64,000 nucleotides of DNA from Ulota crispa (GCA_963920765.1 OY987242.1:16764002-16828001); one strand, 5' to 3'; shown: positions 1 through 13,702, numbered from the stretch's first letter. Made by a program: numbers and translations. Notes: generated by a model not told the origin, from the sequence alone.

Positions 1-562
1 GAGATGAACATGTACTATGACCAATCATGTACCAAACAAGGTGCACGCATTACCAAACCAATAGTTATGGCCAATGAGCACAAAGATAAAAAACAAAATA
101 AAAATTTCAACCAAATAAAATGTAAAAAAAAACCAATAAAATTTGAGTCAACCAGATATAAAAATCTGCTAGACTTTTGGAGAAAATCTAATTACATTAT
201 AAATATACACGCAATACCAATGCACGCACTAAAAAACCAGTTGAAAATAAGAACCGTAGGATTTTCACCAAAGAAATCTTCCCAAACACTAGTTATGGCA
301 AATGGGGGGAATAAAATAAAACAAAATGGCTTATGGTGTGAACTATATATATATAATTTTTCGCTCTACACAAATATTACAATCAATCAAAACCGTGCGT
401 GTACGTAGCTCTCTCAATCTCCTTGTCTCTTTTTTTTCATGTCAAATTGATTGACAAGAAAAGTAATGAAGAGAAAAAAGGGAAGTTAGATAGTTTCCAA
501 GTATGCTAAGTAAAAAAAGCTAATCAAAATCTTAAAAAAAGGTTTAAAAAAATGAGTCAATT
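1..562. other. AT-rich DNA downstream of EGY1
   Basis: No gene seen. The stretch is AT-rich. A short segment near 67-82 (atggccaatgagcac) resembles the unit of the 28-bp tandem repeat at 36445-36528, so part of it may be a decayed repeat. Confidence 0.4.
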
Positions 563-3500
563 TTAAAGAAGAGGAGGGTTAAGTCCAATGCCCAGTTCCT
601 CGGCAAGCCCATCCCAAAAGGGTAGCAGCATGGCCAATGCCAGCAGCACCCCTAGTGCCAAGCCAACTTTCCGAACGCTTCCTACTTCACTGACATCGTT
701 CAAGCAGGGCTTCTCCGGTGATCTCTGCCACAAAAATCATCCAAAAAGAACAACCTCAAAAACCAAAATTAACAACCTCAAAAAAAATCATCCAAAAAGA
801 ACAACCTCAAAAAATCATCCAAAAAGAACAACCTCAAAAAATCATCCAAAAAAGAAACGCTTCAAAACAAAAATCATCCAGAAAAAGAAACTCTTCAATA
901 CAAAAATCATCCAAAAAGAAAATCTTCAAAAATATCATTAGAAAAGAAACGCTTAAAAAAATCATCCAAAAGGGAAAGCTTCAAAAGACAATCATCCTGA
1001 AAGAAAAGCTCAAAAAAGCATTAAAAAAGATACGCTTAAAAAAAAATCATCCAAAAAGAAAAGCTTTAAATTAGAAGAAGCATAGCATACGATGCTTTGC
1101 TATGCTTGCAAGATGTCTTGGTTCTAATATTTGGTTTTAAGATTTATTATGCGCTTATATACAAATACATATACTTATAAACATACTACTGGTTTTTCAT
1201 AAAATAATTGATACTTGTCTAAGTTCTTGATGAAAATGTCTTGCAAAGAACTTGGCTGATTGTTGTGTGTATTGTCTAAACTAAGCATGATTGTTGTATG
1301 CACCATCCAAACTAGTTTATGATAATTATTGGGTTTTGAAGCTACTTGATGTTTATCAACTTGAAGATTCTTGTTACGTACCTTAGATGGGTTGTTTGTT
1401 TGTGTATTGTCTTGGAATAGGCTTAGTTGATTACATCTTGTACAAATGCACTAACTTTTGACAACTGTTTAGCTTTTAGACTACTTGATGTTGATTATTG
1501 CCACTTTGTAAACAATCCTATCTAAGAAGTTAATTACAAAAAGTTTAAAACAGTCATAAAAAGTTGCCTTAGTTGGTGTTTTCATCTTTTCTTCAATGCA
1601 TAACTTATTTCTCTTGTTTTTCTAAATGTTATTTTGAACAAACTTTGAGGAGTAAGTTTGCACTGCTTTGTCAAACACAAAATATTGAGCAAACAAAGTG
1701 TCCAATGAGGAGTAACTATGATTTGGATTTTGGAAAGTCTTCAAAAGTTAGAGATAAATTGGTCATTAGGTGAAAATCAAGACTACTTTAATCAAGTTTT
1801 GCTTTTGAAAAGAGGAAACCAAAATAAATGAGACAAAAAGGGGCAAGAAAATGGACTGTACCTGAACAATCAATATATACAAACCCCATGGCAATGATAA
1901 AGGACCTCCAAGCTGCAAATAAGCAATACATAATCATTAGCTTTGGCAAATAAGTACAACCCAAAAGAATATTACACATGTCGCCTTGCCTTGCTTACAC
2001 ATCACTAAAGGATCCCCTAGATTTGACAAGGCATTCATCATTATGTTAATAAAAACTACATTTATAAGGTCCTCATGGTAAGTTATAATATAAAAAAGTA
2101 AATATTAGCGTGATATTATTGTTCTTGGTATGATTAGAGTTCGAAAGTTAATGTTGACTTAATTTTTAGGCAATTACTTTAACACAGTTATCCTTTCACT
2201 GTAGTGCGTGACAGTTATAACCAACAATTATTGGCCAAACAAGAAATACTAAAGCACAACACATATACTCAGTACCTCAAAAGTAATTCCACTACCAAGG
2301 AGGACAAACTCTAAGCTTCATCTTGGTGGACTCAAATTTTTGATAACTTTTTTTTTTGACAAAATCTTAGGCTAACCACTTGAATTGGGAGTTGTTGGTT
2401 ATAAGTGTCATACACCATAGTAACTAAATTTAGGACACCCAACCTTATTCCTTCATCTATAATGAATTTGTGGACTTCAACTTTCTTTAGAGTGATTAAA
2501 CCATTTGGGTTTGGGGAGTATTGCACTAAAAGACTACAAGTAAATCCTCCAATAGTTGAACGGGATATAGCAAAGTCTAAAGTTCAGATTTTCAAACATG
2601 TTTCAACAAATATTGGTGTTTATAATACGAGTGAAGGAATAATGCTAATATGATGGCTTGTTATTAGAATAACATCAACTAAACAAATTATAACTTTTGT
2701 TTAATACAGATTAGCCAATGAGAGTTTTCAAAAAATTACAAGGAAAACAAGCAACATACCGCTCCAAGCCCAAGTAAAAGATACGTGAGAAGACCAGAAA
2801 TATTCAGTGCTGTTTTTCCAAATGCTGCCTGCATAGCTCAAACGAGTTTCTTGTTAGAGAGCAAAGTAGCAACAATTGGCTATGGCTTGCAACTAGTTTT
2901 GAAAAGAAAAGAAAAGAAAAGAAAAGCTAATCAACGAACCACTAGTCATCAAAATCCAAAAAAATCTACGTACAATGAGAAAACATACTTCAAAACTTAT
3001 TAGAAACCTTGTATATAAAATTCCAAAACACTCAATTATTTGTGTGTGTGGTTGTGATCAAATCAAACCAATCACGTAATTGTAATGACACAATTTTCAT
3101 GATAGACAGAGGAAACTTGAGTGAGAAAAAAGGACCTAGTATTTTCTATTAAATTAGACAAGGGAACAAATTGCAAAACTTACTGGTAGAAACTTTGCCT
3201 ACAAAACCTTGCGGTTGGCAAATGAGAGGGAAGGGGAGGTGTGGGGATACGTTTTTGCAATGTCCAGGACAATCTAGAGCTCCATTAAAAAAGAGTTCAA
3301 CTTTTCTCATTTTCAACCACTTTTTTTGAGTGCATGCACCAGATACTGCCTTACATGTTTCTACTATGATTAAATATTTTTGGAAAACCTAGCCCAGTTT
3401 TTATGTAATAAATCCATATTTCAAATGATGTTTTTTCAAAAAAATTTACTGACTTTCTATTGTTTTTTGGGTCTCCTTACTCGTAGAGAGCCTACGCTTG

Positions 3501-6500
3501 GGTTCAAATTAACCAATTGCATAATTTCAGTGACACAATTTATGTGAGACATGCCAGAAATTGGGTGGATAAACGGCGCAGTTCATCCGTTAAGTTAGAT
3601 TGACCCTTTAACGACCGTGGTCGATTCTGGGGGTGGGCAATCCTTTGTATTTCCATTTGGGGGACATTTTAGGGTTATTGAATACAGATGTCTATCACAT
3701 ATCTGACCATACAGATGGAAGTATCTTGCAGCGTTTAGTGTTATGCATCATGAATTATGCTCACTCTTTAGTTGTTATGGTCATCTTTTTACATTTATTG
3801 GTGTATTTTCAGCTGGTACTCTTTTAGTTTTTTCAATCCGCTAGCCACATGCCACCTCAGATTGGCATGGTTATTGTCCTAAACTCTTCACTTTCCAATT
3901 CCCCAGGCCTGTCCCCTTTGCCACGTCTTCACTTTCCAATTCCCCAAGCCTGTCCCCTTTGCCACGTCATCAAATTCCTTGACATGCTCTCTCTACAAAC
4001 TGAAAAGAGTCAAAATCGACCATTTTGGTATGGAGACCAATCAAAATGTTATATACTGGTACACTACTGACAGGAGAAGAGAAGTCTAACCTGCATAGCC
4101 CGGCCACCATCAAGGCAACCTACAGGCATCAAATTGAAGGCAGTTGTAGTTAATCCACACCTGCAAAAGGCCATATCCATTACCAATTAGCATAGCTATA
4201 AAGAAAAAAAACCTTACTTAAAAAAAGCAAAAACAAAAAAACAAAAAATAAATGAGAAAAAATTTAAATTCAAAAACTACGGTGAATGAAACTTATAACC
4301 AGTAACTCCTAAATTAGCGGCCAGTCTATTGCTATGTCAAAAAGAATTTACATCAGAAATCCAAAACCACCATGATGAAACCTTGGTTTTGTTCTTCTTA
4401 GTACTGGATTGCTTTTGAGCTAATGGGCGTATGTGTTGTGCTTTAATATTTCTTATTGCAGCAATTTAATTGGTTATAAGTGTCATGCACTATAGTGATA
4501 CAAAATCACAACCTAAAAGAGAACTCTATGAGAATTTCCAAGCATAGATACACATACCAGCCTGCAATTACAAGTGGATGAATGGCGACTGTTGTAGCAT
4601 GCATGGCACTGCAACAAACCAATCAAATTGTTAGAACATGTTCATACAAACACAGCTGAAAAGTATATAGAGAAGTAATAAAAAAAATGCCATATACACC
4701 TAAATTTTGACAATCTAAAGTTCAAAAATAATGATCCATTTATTTTGAATATTTCGGAGATATGTGCAAAACATCAAAATATCTCCCAATTTTTGCTTAT
4801 ATGCTAGAGATATTTTGATGTTTTGTTCATATATTGAGAGATCTCCTAATGTTTTGCATGACATAAAAATTTTAAAAAAAATCCTAAGAGTACAAAATTA
4901 CATGAATAGTCCATATTTAGATAAATGTGGCACAAAATGTATAAGATCAAGTTATTGAAACATGTTCATACAAAGGACTGTAGAGACATGGTTTACAAAA
5001 ATGACATTAAGTCTTAGTGCATGTTGTTGGCTCTAGATTGCAAGGGAGGAGGCTTTGCATAAAAAAAACGCTGCCTTGAAGAGGAAATCTGAGTAAATAC
5101 TTCGCTCAAAAAGTGTGCCTCCAAGCGTAGCTGCTTGTAACTTATATAAAAGATTGTTAAAGTTATAGAAGTAACAAACAGACCTAAGAGTAGTGTCAAG
5201 CACGGGGTTTTCAAAAACTTGGATCGCTAAGCTCAATTTCTCCTTTTGCAATATTCATTGAAATTGATTAATATTTTACATCAACACGAAATCTTTTTTC
5301 TGCACCCCCCCGTTTATTCACTTCAAAATACAAGCTAAAAAAGTCAGCAAGTAAAAACGGCTGTCAAGAAAAAAGTATGAAGGATATTTTGTAAGAATCA
5401 AACTTACTCGTAACCGATGACTGCTCGGCTGACAATGCCCAAAAGAAGGGAGCCTTGGAACAACAGACTGGGCACTTGCACAAGCTCCTCAGTGGCCTCT
5501 GGGCTCACGGAGAGCCACAGCCCTACAGCAAGCATTGACAAGGACAGAATCCCCCCTGCTAAAGGGCCCGCTAATGAGATGTCGAATTTGGCCATCCTGT
5601 CCGGCAATATCGATTTGAACTGCACAGATTTTGTTGAACAATATCGTCAGCTCAGTTTTGATTTCAATGCTCAACACAAACAAACCAGCAAGTAGACAAC
5701 TAGAGAGCTTAGTAGGTACCAACAAAAGTTTGTGTCCAAAACAATGGAGCAAGAAAAGGAGTACAATTAAAAATGGAGTACACTTAAAAGTATGCTATGG
5801 AAAGTGTGAAGAAAAGTGACAAAACACTTGCACATGTAAGCAATGCTATTAAGGAGGGGTTCTTGAGAATACCAAAAATTGGATGAGCAATGAATGGTTG
5901 GCATACCATGACTGACAAAGCGACCAAGTGTACAAAGTGTTGTAGTTGTGCCCGTATGTGTAATTCCTTTCAAACTATGTCGTCAACATTTTGTACTTCC
6001 ATGCCCTTATACAGCCTTTAATTTTCTGACGAATTTCTGCCAAATTTCTGCCAAAAGCTTACCTCAATTTGTCATTAGCTACCATAACACTACAAAAATT
6101 GGGTGAAAAAATGGATGAAATTGCCAAATCCCTTCCCAAGCAATTTTGCCAGAATTTGGATGATACTTACTAATTTTAATAGAGTTTATGGATGAACGTG
6201 CACACGAAGTGGATGCGATTCTATCCAATTCTATCCGGTCTTTTCCTTGCATGTTGGGTGCGTGTTGCTCTACCTCCGGTAATACATAATTTAAAAGGCT
6301 GCCCTTATATATAAATTTCAAGCATTGAGATTACTTTCAAACTATGCCCTTGTTTGTAATTGTTTTGTGATTTTATGCCCTTGTATTCATCTGATATGAT
6401 TTGCCAAACTTACCACCACACTAGTATTGCTACCATTATGGAATAACCGACATGTAAACGAGGAGAGACAGTCTTTTCTATGAAAGCGTTTGCAAACAGA

Positions 6501-9212
6501 GAAAGATTCACCTGAGTCACAGCACCAAAACTGCCCAGGGTAATATTGGGAATAAGGTAAGGTATACCCATTTTCACACCCCTTGGTGCTGCCGTTAGCC
6601 AGTGTCCCACTTCCTGGTAAAATATTTACACAAAAGACACGTCAAATTCAAACTCGCAAGGAGAAAGAGAAAAACACCATCCTTGTTTAGCTACAAATAT
6701 CTAACAAAGGTCTTCAGCAAAATTTAACTAACACCTCCATATGATGTTGTCTAAAAAGGTTTCTCTGAAATGGTCCAATCTAATTATTCTGAAAATCTTG
6801 GTATGCACCAACTACTGGAAGAAAACAGCATTGTAATCCTGAATCACGTCTCTCAAGCGTAACAGATTATCTTCGACACTGCTCAAACAAAAATTGGAAA
6901 AAAAGTGAAATATGTCCATACATGGAAGAGCTGAACCCCAAAAACTCCGTAAGCAAGAGGTAGTGCAGAGTCTACTAACGGCACCAACACTTGAAAATCA
7001 GGAGGTTCTACCGACTCTGGATTTGTGAAATACTGCACAACATTCGGTGGTAGCCTTGATAACTGCACACAGTCCACGATGTTCATCAGCATACGTGAAG
7101 GTAATGTTGATAAACATATATACAATTGCAAGTATTAAGCAAGACAAATATATCCAAGATTTCTGTACTGCTAGAAGCAGCTTGCATTCATACTTAATCC
7201 TCTCTAATGAAACACATTCTACGATTGCACATCCCCTGTTATTCTCTGTCCACTGAAAATTCAGGAACGTCATTAGTCAAGAGCTGAAAATCAGGACTTG
7301 CCATTCACACTATTCACCAATGCCTATGTCTCTGTTCCTTTAGAAATGCACAAACCACTTTTTGAAATTTTTGGCAGGACTTTGCCCTTTACAACTCAAC
7401 AAAGCTGGAAATGCATCTGCCATAGTGCATGATTGGACAATTTCCACGCGTCAGGGTGCACTTCAAGAGCGCATTCGCCGAGGTACTCCTTCTGTCCCTC
7501 TAAAAACTTCCAAAAAGCTTCCTTGCGTTTTTAGTCTTTGTGCTAGTGACATGCATTCTAGAATCAATATACCATCCACCAAATGTATGCAAAATCTCTA
7601 GTTTTGATGTCATCGTTTAGGCACCCAAATTCCATGCAAAAAGTACCATATTTGTGCATGCTACCAGCTCCTCATTATTAATGAATTAAAGATTAGTAGC
7701 ACCAATGGTACCTCATATGGACAAGGCCAAGCTAGCTAGGAGAGGAATGCTCTCTAATCGCTTAACTTGCCCCCATGAGATCGTTGAACATGGCAAACGC
7801 TTTCTCAGTGTTTGAAATCAGCAAAAGGGAGCTTTTTCAGTGGTACAAGAAATGTGTCTGATCTGGAGCTTTTTAGAGGGACAGAGGGTGTATGTCGGTA
7901 GAGAAGCGTGAGCATGCAAGAACGGTTCTCCATACAAACATGCAAACCGAGCAAGAGAGAGAGAGAGAGCTTGCCTGCGATGCAATGCCAAGCTCGAGGC
8001 AAGAGCCAGCGGTGAGAGTGAAGAGAATGCCAGCAATAACATACTGCCAAAGCGTGGTTGGACCAGGATCAGAGACTTCTTTCCGGAGCAAGACGAAGCT
8101 GACCCGGGGTCCACCGCGAGGATCCTCATCCTCAGCGTTCGGCTCCTCCACCATAAACAAATCATACTTAACACCGAACAACTCCCGAAGCCCCTTCTGC
8201 AGCTTCGAAAACACGTCCTCTCGCTTCCCTCGCAGGTTCCCCAGCAGAAGCACGCCTTCTCCCAAGTCTCCGAACGGCTCTTGCCCTGTCACCCAATACG
8301 TCGTGTACCCGAACAGCTTCTCCTTCAACAGTTTCACGTCCTCGGGGTCCACTTTCTCTGGACCGATCAGCTCCATCAACCGAAACGCATCCAGTTGCAC
8401 GCTCACTGGTACACTTTGGCGCCCGTCATCTGCCTACGAACCAAACCACACCTCTTCAGAAAAACTCTAACCCTAATTTCCTCAGAAATACGAATCCTCA
8501 AACACAAACTGCTCAAGTCAATTCATAGAACGAATACCGGTGCCGAAACTTTGCGTGATTCATCTACTGGAGTTTTTAAGAGAGAAATGTGCGTTTGAAG
8601 AATGCAGCAATTTGAGTGTCTGTAAATCCATGAGGTTTTGGTCCACTCTACAGTACTGTGAATACTGGGAAGAGGAAAATTGTGGAAAAACAGAGGTGAA
8701 GACGATAAAGAGAGGATGAGTGATTTGAAAGTGACGAAGAGCTTGCAGAGTTAAGGAGAGTTTGTGAAGAGAAGACGTACGGGAGGAGGTGTGGAAGGAG
8801 AGGATTCGGACGAGTCATCCGCAGAGTTCGGCTCTTTCTCTGGTTCTTCGGTAGCAGTGGACGTAGAGTTGCCGCCTCCTTTCTCTCCGCCACCATCCTC
8901 AGCCGATCTAGGAACCCTAAGTCGATGCCGTCGTCCGCTCCGCAATCCGAATCGGAGCTTACACAGAGCGTCGTTTGTCGAGCTAAAATGGTGACATCCG
9001 ACACCGGACGATGTGCTCGTGCTGGCTGCGCTCGTAGCATTACACCGTCGTTGCGAAGCTCGCCCGTGGAGCTCAAACTCTACGAAACTAGACGGGCATC
9101 TCGCAGTGACAGGGAGCGACAGGACAGGATGGAAGCATGGAAAAGACGTGAGCGTCGTCGTCGTCTTCCCTCGCATGAGACTCCCTCTCGCAGTCCCGAT
9201 GCTGCTTGTCAT
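563..9212 (-). CDS. EGY1: EGY1-like chloroplast site-2-protease-type zinc metalloprotease (10 exons)
   Basis: Membrane metalloprotease of the M50/S2P family, expected in the thylakoid membrane and needed for chloroplast development in Arabidopsis. Exons, in gene order: 9212-8781, 8433-7975, 7062-6922, 6613-6512, 5619-5408, 4608-4558, 4160-4091, 2828-2760, 1912-1862, 724-563. All join in frame to give 582 aa (Arabidopsis EGY1 is about 550). Exon 1 encodes a Ser/Thr/Arg-rich N-terminus like a transit peptide, then an acidic stretch. Exon 2 carries the EGY GNLR motif (LLLGNLRGKREDVF). The zinc motif HEVGH is split by intron 3 (FH|EVGHW). Exons 4-5 hold IPNITLGSFGAVTQ and SLAGPLAGG, and exon 7 holds the second metal motif NLMPVGCLDGG. 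The last exon ends GIGLNPPLL-stop. Intron 2 starts with GC rather than GT. Introns 9 and 6 carry repeats. The start is the first ATG of the open frame. The match to EGY1 rather than EGY2 is clear from the exon 2 sequence. Confidence 0.93.
725..1075. repeat. Imperfect A-rich minisatellite in EGY1 intron 9
   Basis: About a dozen diverged units of roughly 20-28 bp built on aatcatccaaaaagaa, starting directly upstream of the last EGY1 exon. The top strand reads as Lys-rich open frames, but these are by-products of the repeat. The opposite strand is T/C-rich and would act as an extended polypyrimidine tract before the exon 10 acceptor. Confidence 0.75.
4635..4974. mobile_element. Short insertion flanked by 16-bp direct repeats in EGY1 intron 5
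   Basis: The 16-mer aacatgttcatacaaa occurs at 4635-4650 and again at 4959-4974. Between them lies about 308 bp with an internal foldback (4757-4850: arms with caaaacatcaaaatatctc and its inverse). Direct repeats of this length look like a target-site duplication of a non-LTR-type insertion. No family could be named. Confidence 0.45.
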
Positions 9213-9349
9213 TGGAATCCTTCACCAATCCAATCCAATCCAATCCAGCTTCCTAACCCCCGCCCAAACTCCAAAATCAAAAACCTGCTCAAATTCCACG
9301 CAACTCAAAACCTACTCAAATTCCACGCAATTCAAACCCTAATGCACAA

Positions 9350-9545
9350 CTAAGTCTAGCTCCGCCAAAATTGCTGCAAAAGAAATTACTCTCACAACAC
9401 TATAAAATCATACGCAATTGAAAACCTAATGCACATCACCGTTCCGCTACAACAACTAAGTCTAGCTCCGCCATAATTGCTGCAAACAAAATTACTCTCA
9501 CAAAATCATAAAATCGCAAAATCATAAAATCGCAAAATCACGAAA
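9350..9545. repeat. Diverged tandem duplication upstream of EGY1
   Basis: A block starting caactaagtctagctccgcc (about 9347) recurs about 104 bp downstream (about 9451), with the following aattgctgcaaa and attactctcac segments also repeated. A short run aaaatcgcaaaatcataa repeats at 9509-9540. It lies in the presumed EGY1 upstream region. No gene was recognised between 9213 and 10149. Confidence 0.6.
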
Positions 9546-10149
9546 CCCTAGCAACCGGGAACGAATGTTCGAAAACCTACGTGCGTGTCGTTCTGTGGTT
9601 CTGTAACGGGACGAGTGAAGCTCCAACGCAATCCGGTGATTTCAGTTCGTGGCCATGAAAGGGCAACTTTGTTGCAATGGTTACTCCGAATCGGGATTTG
9701 AATGCGGAAAACAGCTGCTGGTCTGCAGAAAAAGTGAATTTGTTGAGGTGTTTGGGAATTTATTCGGTTGCAGAGGTGTGTGTGAAGATTGAATTAAGGA
9801 AAGGAAGCGATCGGAGAGACCAGCATCGATCAGCGGAGGACGCGAGTGAAGGAACAGGGGCAGCTAGAAGAGAGTGAGGCTCCGCGGCGAAGGAGAGGAT
9901 TGCCCTCCACGAATTTTGGCGGTTGATACTAGGGTGGTTTTTTGTATAGTTAAGGGTATAAGCGGATATGAGATGGACAGGTTCCGGTTCTCGGGGGGCT
10001 GGACTTGTGGCCAACACACGACGAATTGAATTCTTGGCTCGGGTTGGATGGGCCAATGGGAGAGTTCCATGTGGCGCCCAATTTGTTGTTTACCGGAGTA
10101 TGTAAAGTAGATTCCACTATTCAGGAAATCTCCGAGGATGGCGACTCTG

Positions 10150-11426
10150 TTAACCCTTTAAAGACCACACGCATTTTCCCAAAATCCACTAGAAACAGGG
10201 GCAGTTTAGATGTGCATTTGAAACAAATATGAACCTAATTTGAATAATTTAACCATATAAATGTGAGGGGCACGTTGTTTTTTGCAATGCATCAAAATTT
10301 TAGTTAGATTTATCGTTGGAGGTGAAATATTATAATGATTGAGTGAGCCGTATATGGAAAATCTTTAGTTTTTCATGCTTGTGTGGTTTTGAATGGTAGC
10401 GCTTCAAAACTTGTTTTGATTGAGAAGAGCCTTACATTTCTAGAAAGCAGGGTTTCCCACCTTTCCAACAAGACTAGTTTCACTCAAAATAAACAAAAAT
10501 AGCAATCACAAGGTGTAGCTAAGTGGTCAAAAAAGGTCAAAAATCCCATTTTCTTTGCTACCATAAAATGGTTCTACAAAAAAATTGATAATTGTTATGG
10601 AAAATGCGATTGGTGAAAGCCATCAAGAATTGGCCTTAAATGTAAGATGAACTTTTTTTAAAATAAATTGATAGCATCATTTCAATGGATTCTCAAATAG
10701 TACAATAGTACAGCTACCATATAGAGAAACAATACAAGCATATTCCTTGAGCAATTTGAGGTTATTTAAGATTGCACAATTGAAATCTGGCATTCTTATT
10801 GGATGTTTGATGTATTGTGTTGTTGCTTTGATCCATCTTTGACCAAATATGGATACGTATTTTGAGGCCATGATGTATAAACACCATTATTTATCAACTC
10901 CCATATCCAATTCTATTGTTGTTTTTTGGGTTGGATGCAAAATACTTGTGATCACAAGCATTCTTCAAGATCATTTTCCAAATTGTTGAGCAATTTTATT
11001 GTATAGGCCAAAAACTACTCTCCCGAACCAAAATATGGTTTGGTGATCTCTAAAGGGTTACACCTTGTGATTGCTATTTTTATCCATTTTGTGTGAAACT
11101 AGTGTCATTGGAAAGTTGAGATACCCTGCATTTTAGAAATATAAGGCTCTTCTCAAACAAAGCTTGTATGAAGTAGTAAGATCCAAAACCACACAAGCAA
11201 AAACCAGAGATTTTCCACCTACAACTCACTCAATCATTATAATATTCCTCCTCCAACGGTAGATCTAGTTGAAATTTTGATATTTTATAGTAAATAAGGT
11301 GTAGTTCCCATTTGTATGATTGGATTATTGAAATTATGTCCATATTTGATTCAATCACACATCCAAGTTTACTACCCCGGTTTCTAATGGATTTTGTGAA
11401 AATACATGTGGTCTTTAAAGGGTTAA
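10150..11426. mobile_element. TTAA-ended long-TIR foldback element T1
   Basis: Starts TTAACCCTTTAAAGACCACA and ends with the inverse sequence. The two arms (about 10150-10535 and 11045-11426) match as inverted repeats over some 380 bp at roughly 75-80 percent by eye, so the element is a large foldback. No transposase frame is present. It shares the right-hand TTAA with the next element. Confidence 0.8.
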
Positions 11427-12059
11427 CCCCTAAATGCCCAAGCGACCACATTTGGGTCTCTACAAAACTTTGAAGATGAATAAAACATCATCAAATCACT
11501 ATTTTCAGTATTTTTTTTCAATATGAGTTTGTTTTGAAATCTATTTTCAACATTAAAAATCTGATTTTGAAAATGAAAGTTAATGGTTTTTCTACTCAAG
11601 CTTTTGTACAAGGGTGTCCATTGTAATCTTACGTTTTTTAGTGTTGGAAAATCTTGAAAATGAGCCTCAAATACACTAGAGCTTGGAGAAAAATCCACAT
11701 TAGAAATCCATTTAAAAGAAATACAAGAGTGGATTTTTAAAGTCATATTTTGATTACAATTAGGCGTGTTCATATTTTTTTGGTGACCAACTTTTTAGTT
11801 TTGACATGTGAAATGAAGATTAGAAGACTTCAAGACACTTTTGTAGAATTAACACCCTCATGTTCAAACATTATAATCTTTCAAACTATAAATGATATTA
11901 TTTTGTTTTCTTTTTTCATGTAAACTCTAACATATTTAGTTTAAATTCATACCGTTACAATTGAAAAAAACTTGATGCAATTTATGAAAAGGTTGTTGAT
12001 TGTTTAGTTTCATGAAAATTCCAAGAAGCTTAGATAGACCTTGGGCATTTAGGGGTTAA
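11423..12059. mobile_element. TTAA-ended MITE-like element T2
   Basis: Begins TTAACCCCTAAATGCCCAAG and ends cttgggcatttaggggttaa, a nearly perfect 20-bp terminal inverted repeat, with TTAA at both borders. It abuts T1 and uses the same TTAA at 11423-11426. The interior is AT-rich without coding capacity. Confidence 0.85.
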
Positions 12060-12265
12060 AACTACATTTAATATTGCGTACACTAAATATTGCGTTTAGG
12101 TTTCCTCACACTAATTTTTTGACATTCCACTCTATGTAAATATTTGTTGTTACTCTAGAAGTTCTCATGATAATTTACTGCAACAAACAACTTTTAAAGG
12201 GCATCTCAACAACAATGAAGTTGCGAAAATAAAGCTAGCAGCTCCCAAGTCAATATTCAGTGTAG

Positions 12266-12578
12266 AGAAAATTTCATGGATATCCTTGAAGTTTGCAATA
12301 TTTTCATAGACCCCTTGCTTTTTCAGAAATTTCACAAACACTCTTGAACCAAAATTTCAGGTGTTTGTTTTGTTGTGCATGCCACTTCCCTTCTTTCTTT
12401 GTGCGCATGCATAACAAGAATGAAGTAGTGTGCGCATAAAAGGAGAAAGAAGTGACATGCACAACAAAACAAAACCATGAAATTTTTGGTCCAAGGGTAT
12501 TTGTGAAATTTCTGAAAAAGCAAGGGTATCTATGAAAATATTGCAAACTTCAAGGGTATCCATGAAATTTTTGCTTAA
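12266..12578. mobile_element. Palindromic foldback element, family P (copy 1)
   Basis: The arms are near-complete inverted copies of each other, running from aaaatttcatggatatcctt inward to a centre near tgcgcatgcataacaagaat. Related copies lie at 18358-18680, 25785-26100 and 63555-63895, and a half copy at 58260-58305. It is non-coding, although the arms give spurious short frames on both strands. Confidence 0.8.
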
Positions 12579-12584
12579 AATTAC

Positions 12585-12890
12585 ACCAAATAGTGCATTA
12601 GGTTGCCCCATACTAGTTTCTCAACATAACAAACTATTTAATATTTACCAAGACTAAAGTAACTTTTGTCAATAATTATTGTGATAAACAATATAGGAAG
12701 CAAGCAATAGGTTGGGCGCAACAACAAGTATAAAAGTCAAGGAGCAAAGAAGCTGTAACTTTAAACAAAATCAAGAATTATTGTAGCATAAATAGAGTAG
12801 CATGCCCCTCTAGGTGACTAAGGGTGAAACATGAGGTAGCTTTGCCAAGATAAGGCAACCTAATTGTCAAGGCAACCTAAATGCACTATT
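12585..12890. mobile_element. MITE-like element, family R (copy 1)
   Basis: Terminal inverted repeats ccaaatagtgcattaggttg and its inverse near caacctaaatgcactatt. It directly follows the family P foldback. Other copies: 22892-23368 and 43313-43615, with decayed relatives near 12070-12250 and 52570-52815. The region 12891-13702 has no recognised gene. Confidence 0.75.
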
Positions 12891-13702
12891 AAGTGGCATA
12901 GGCTAATATGTAATGGGGTCTTGGTTATGTAGTATTTGAGAACAAGTTTAGGTACCCATTGTACCAACAAAGGCAATAGGAATGTCCTTGTAATAAGCAA
13001 ATTTTGGATTAGCAGTCTTATTACTAAATGTGGCCAATTTAAAAATTTAAACTATGAGTGATTGATTAACTCACAAACACCACTAACTTGATTCTAAGTA
13101 AAACCTCAATTAAAACCACTCTATGCATATACCCATTTCTCCCTTGAAAAAGATAAACAAGTCATTGAAAGTTGCACCATGACACACTCTCTCAACCAAT
13201 CTCTATTCTTGATTGTATATTCTATTCTTGATTGTACTCTTCTATATATAGAAAAGGTTGCTATTATTTATAACGATTTGGAACGTGTATATTGGAATCT
13301 TATGGAATCCAATATAAATACCATATGATTGTATGGAGTAAGCTTACATGATATCAAAGAACTTAGGATGAACTTCCATGATGTCCTCCAAACTGAAAAC
13401 CAAAAAATAACCAGCAATGTGATATAAAAGATTGTTTGTTGTCCTTGAATTTTTCAATTTTGAGCCAACACGGAAGTTTGCGTTTAATTAATTATGTGCA
13501 AATACATTGAGGATTAATTAGTGTTCAATAAAGAAAGACAATGCATTTGCATATGAACAATAAAATAATAAAAATTAAAGAATGATTGTACAAACACTCC
13601 GAGGCTAGGATTACATGTGCCAAAGAACACCTTGAACTATATTGACTTCAATCCTATTTTCAAATGTTACCTAGGCAACAGGTAACCAAAAGAGAGTGAA
13701 GT

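Noticed and set aside
588..1074. Lys-rich open frames on the plus strand
   Set aside because: The first part is the antisense of the last EGY1 exon; the rest is translated minisatellite.
8751..9353. Plus-strand frames of about 76-142 codons
   Set aside because: Antisense to EGY1 exon 1, whose sense frame splices in frame to the conserved exon 2.
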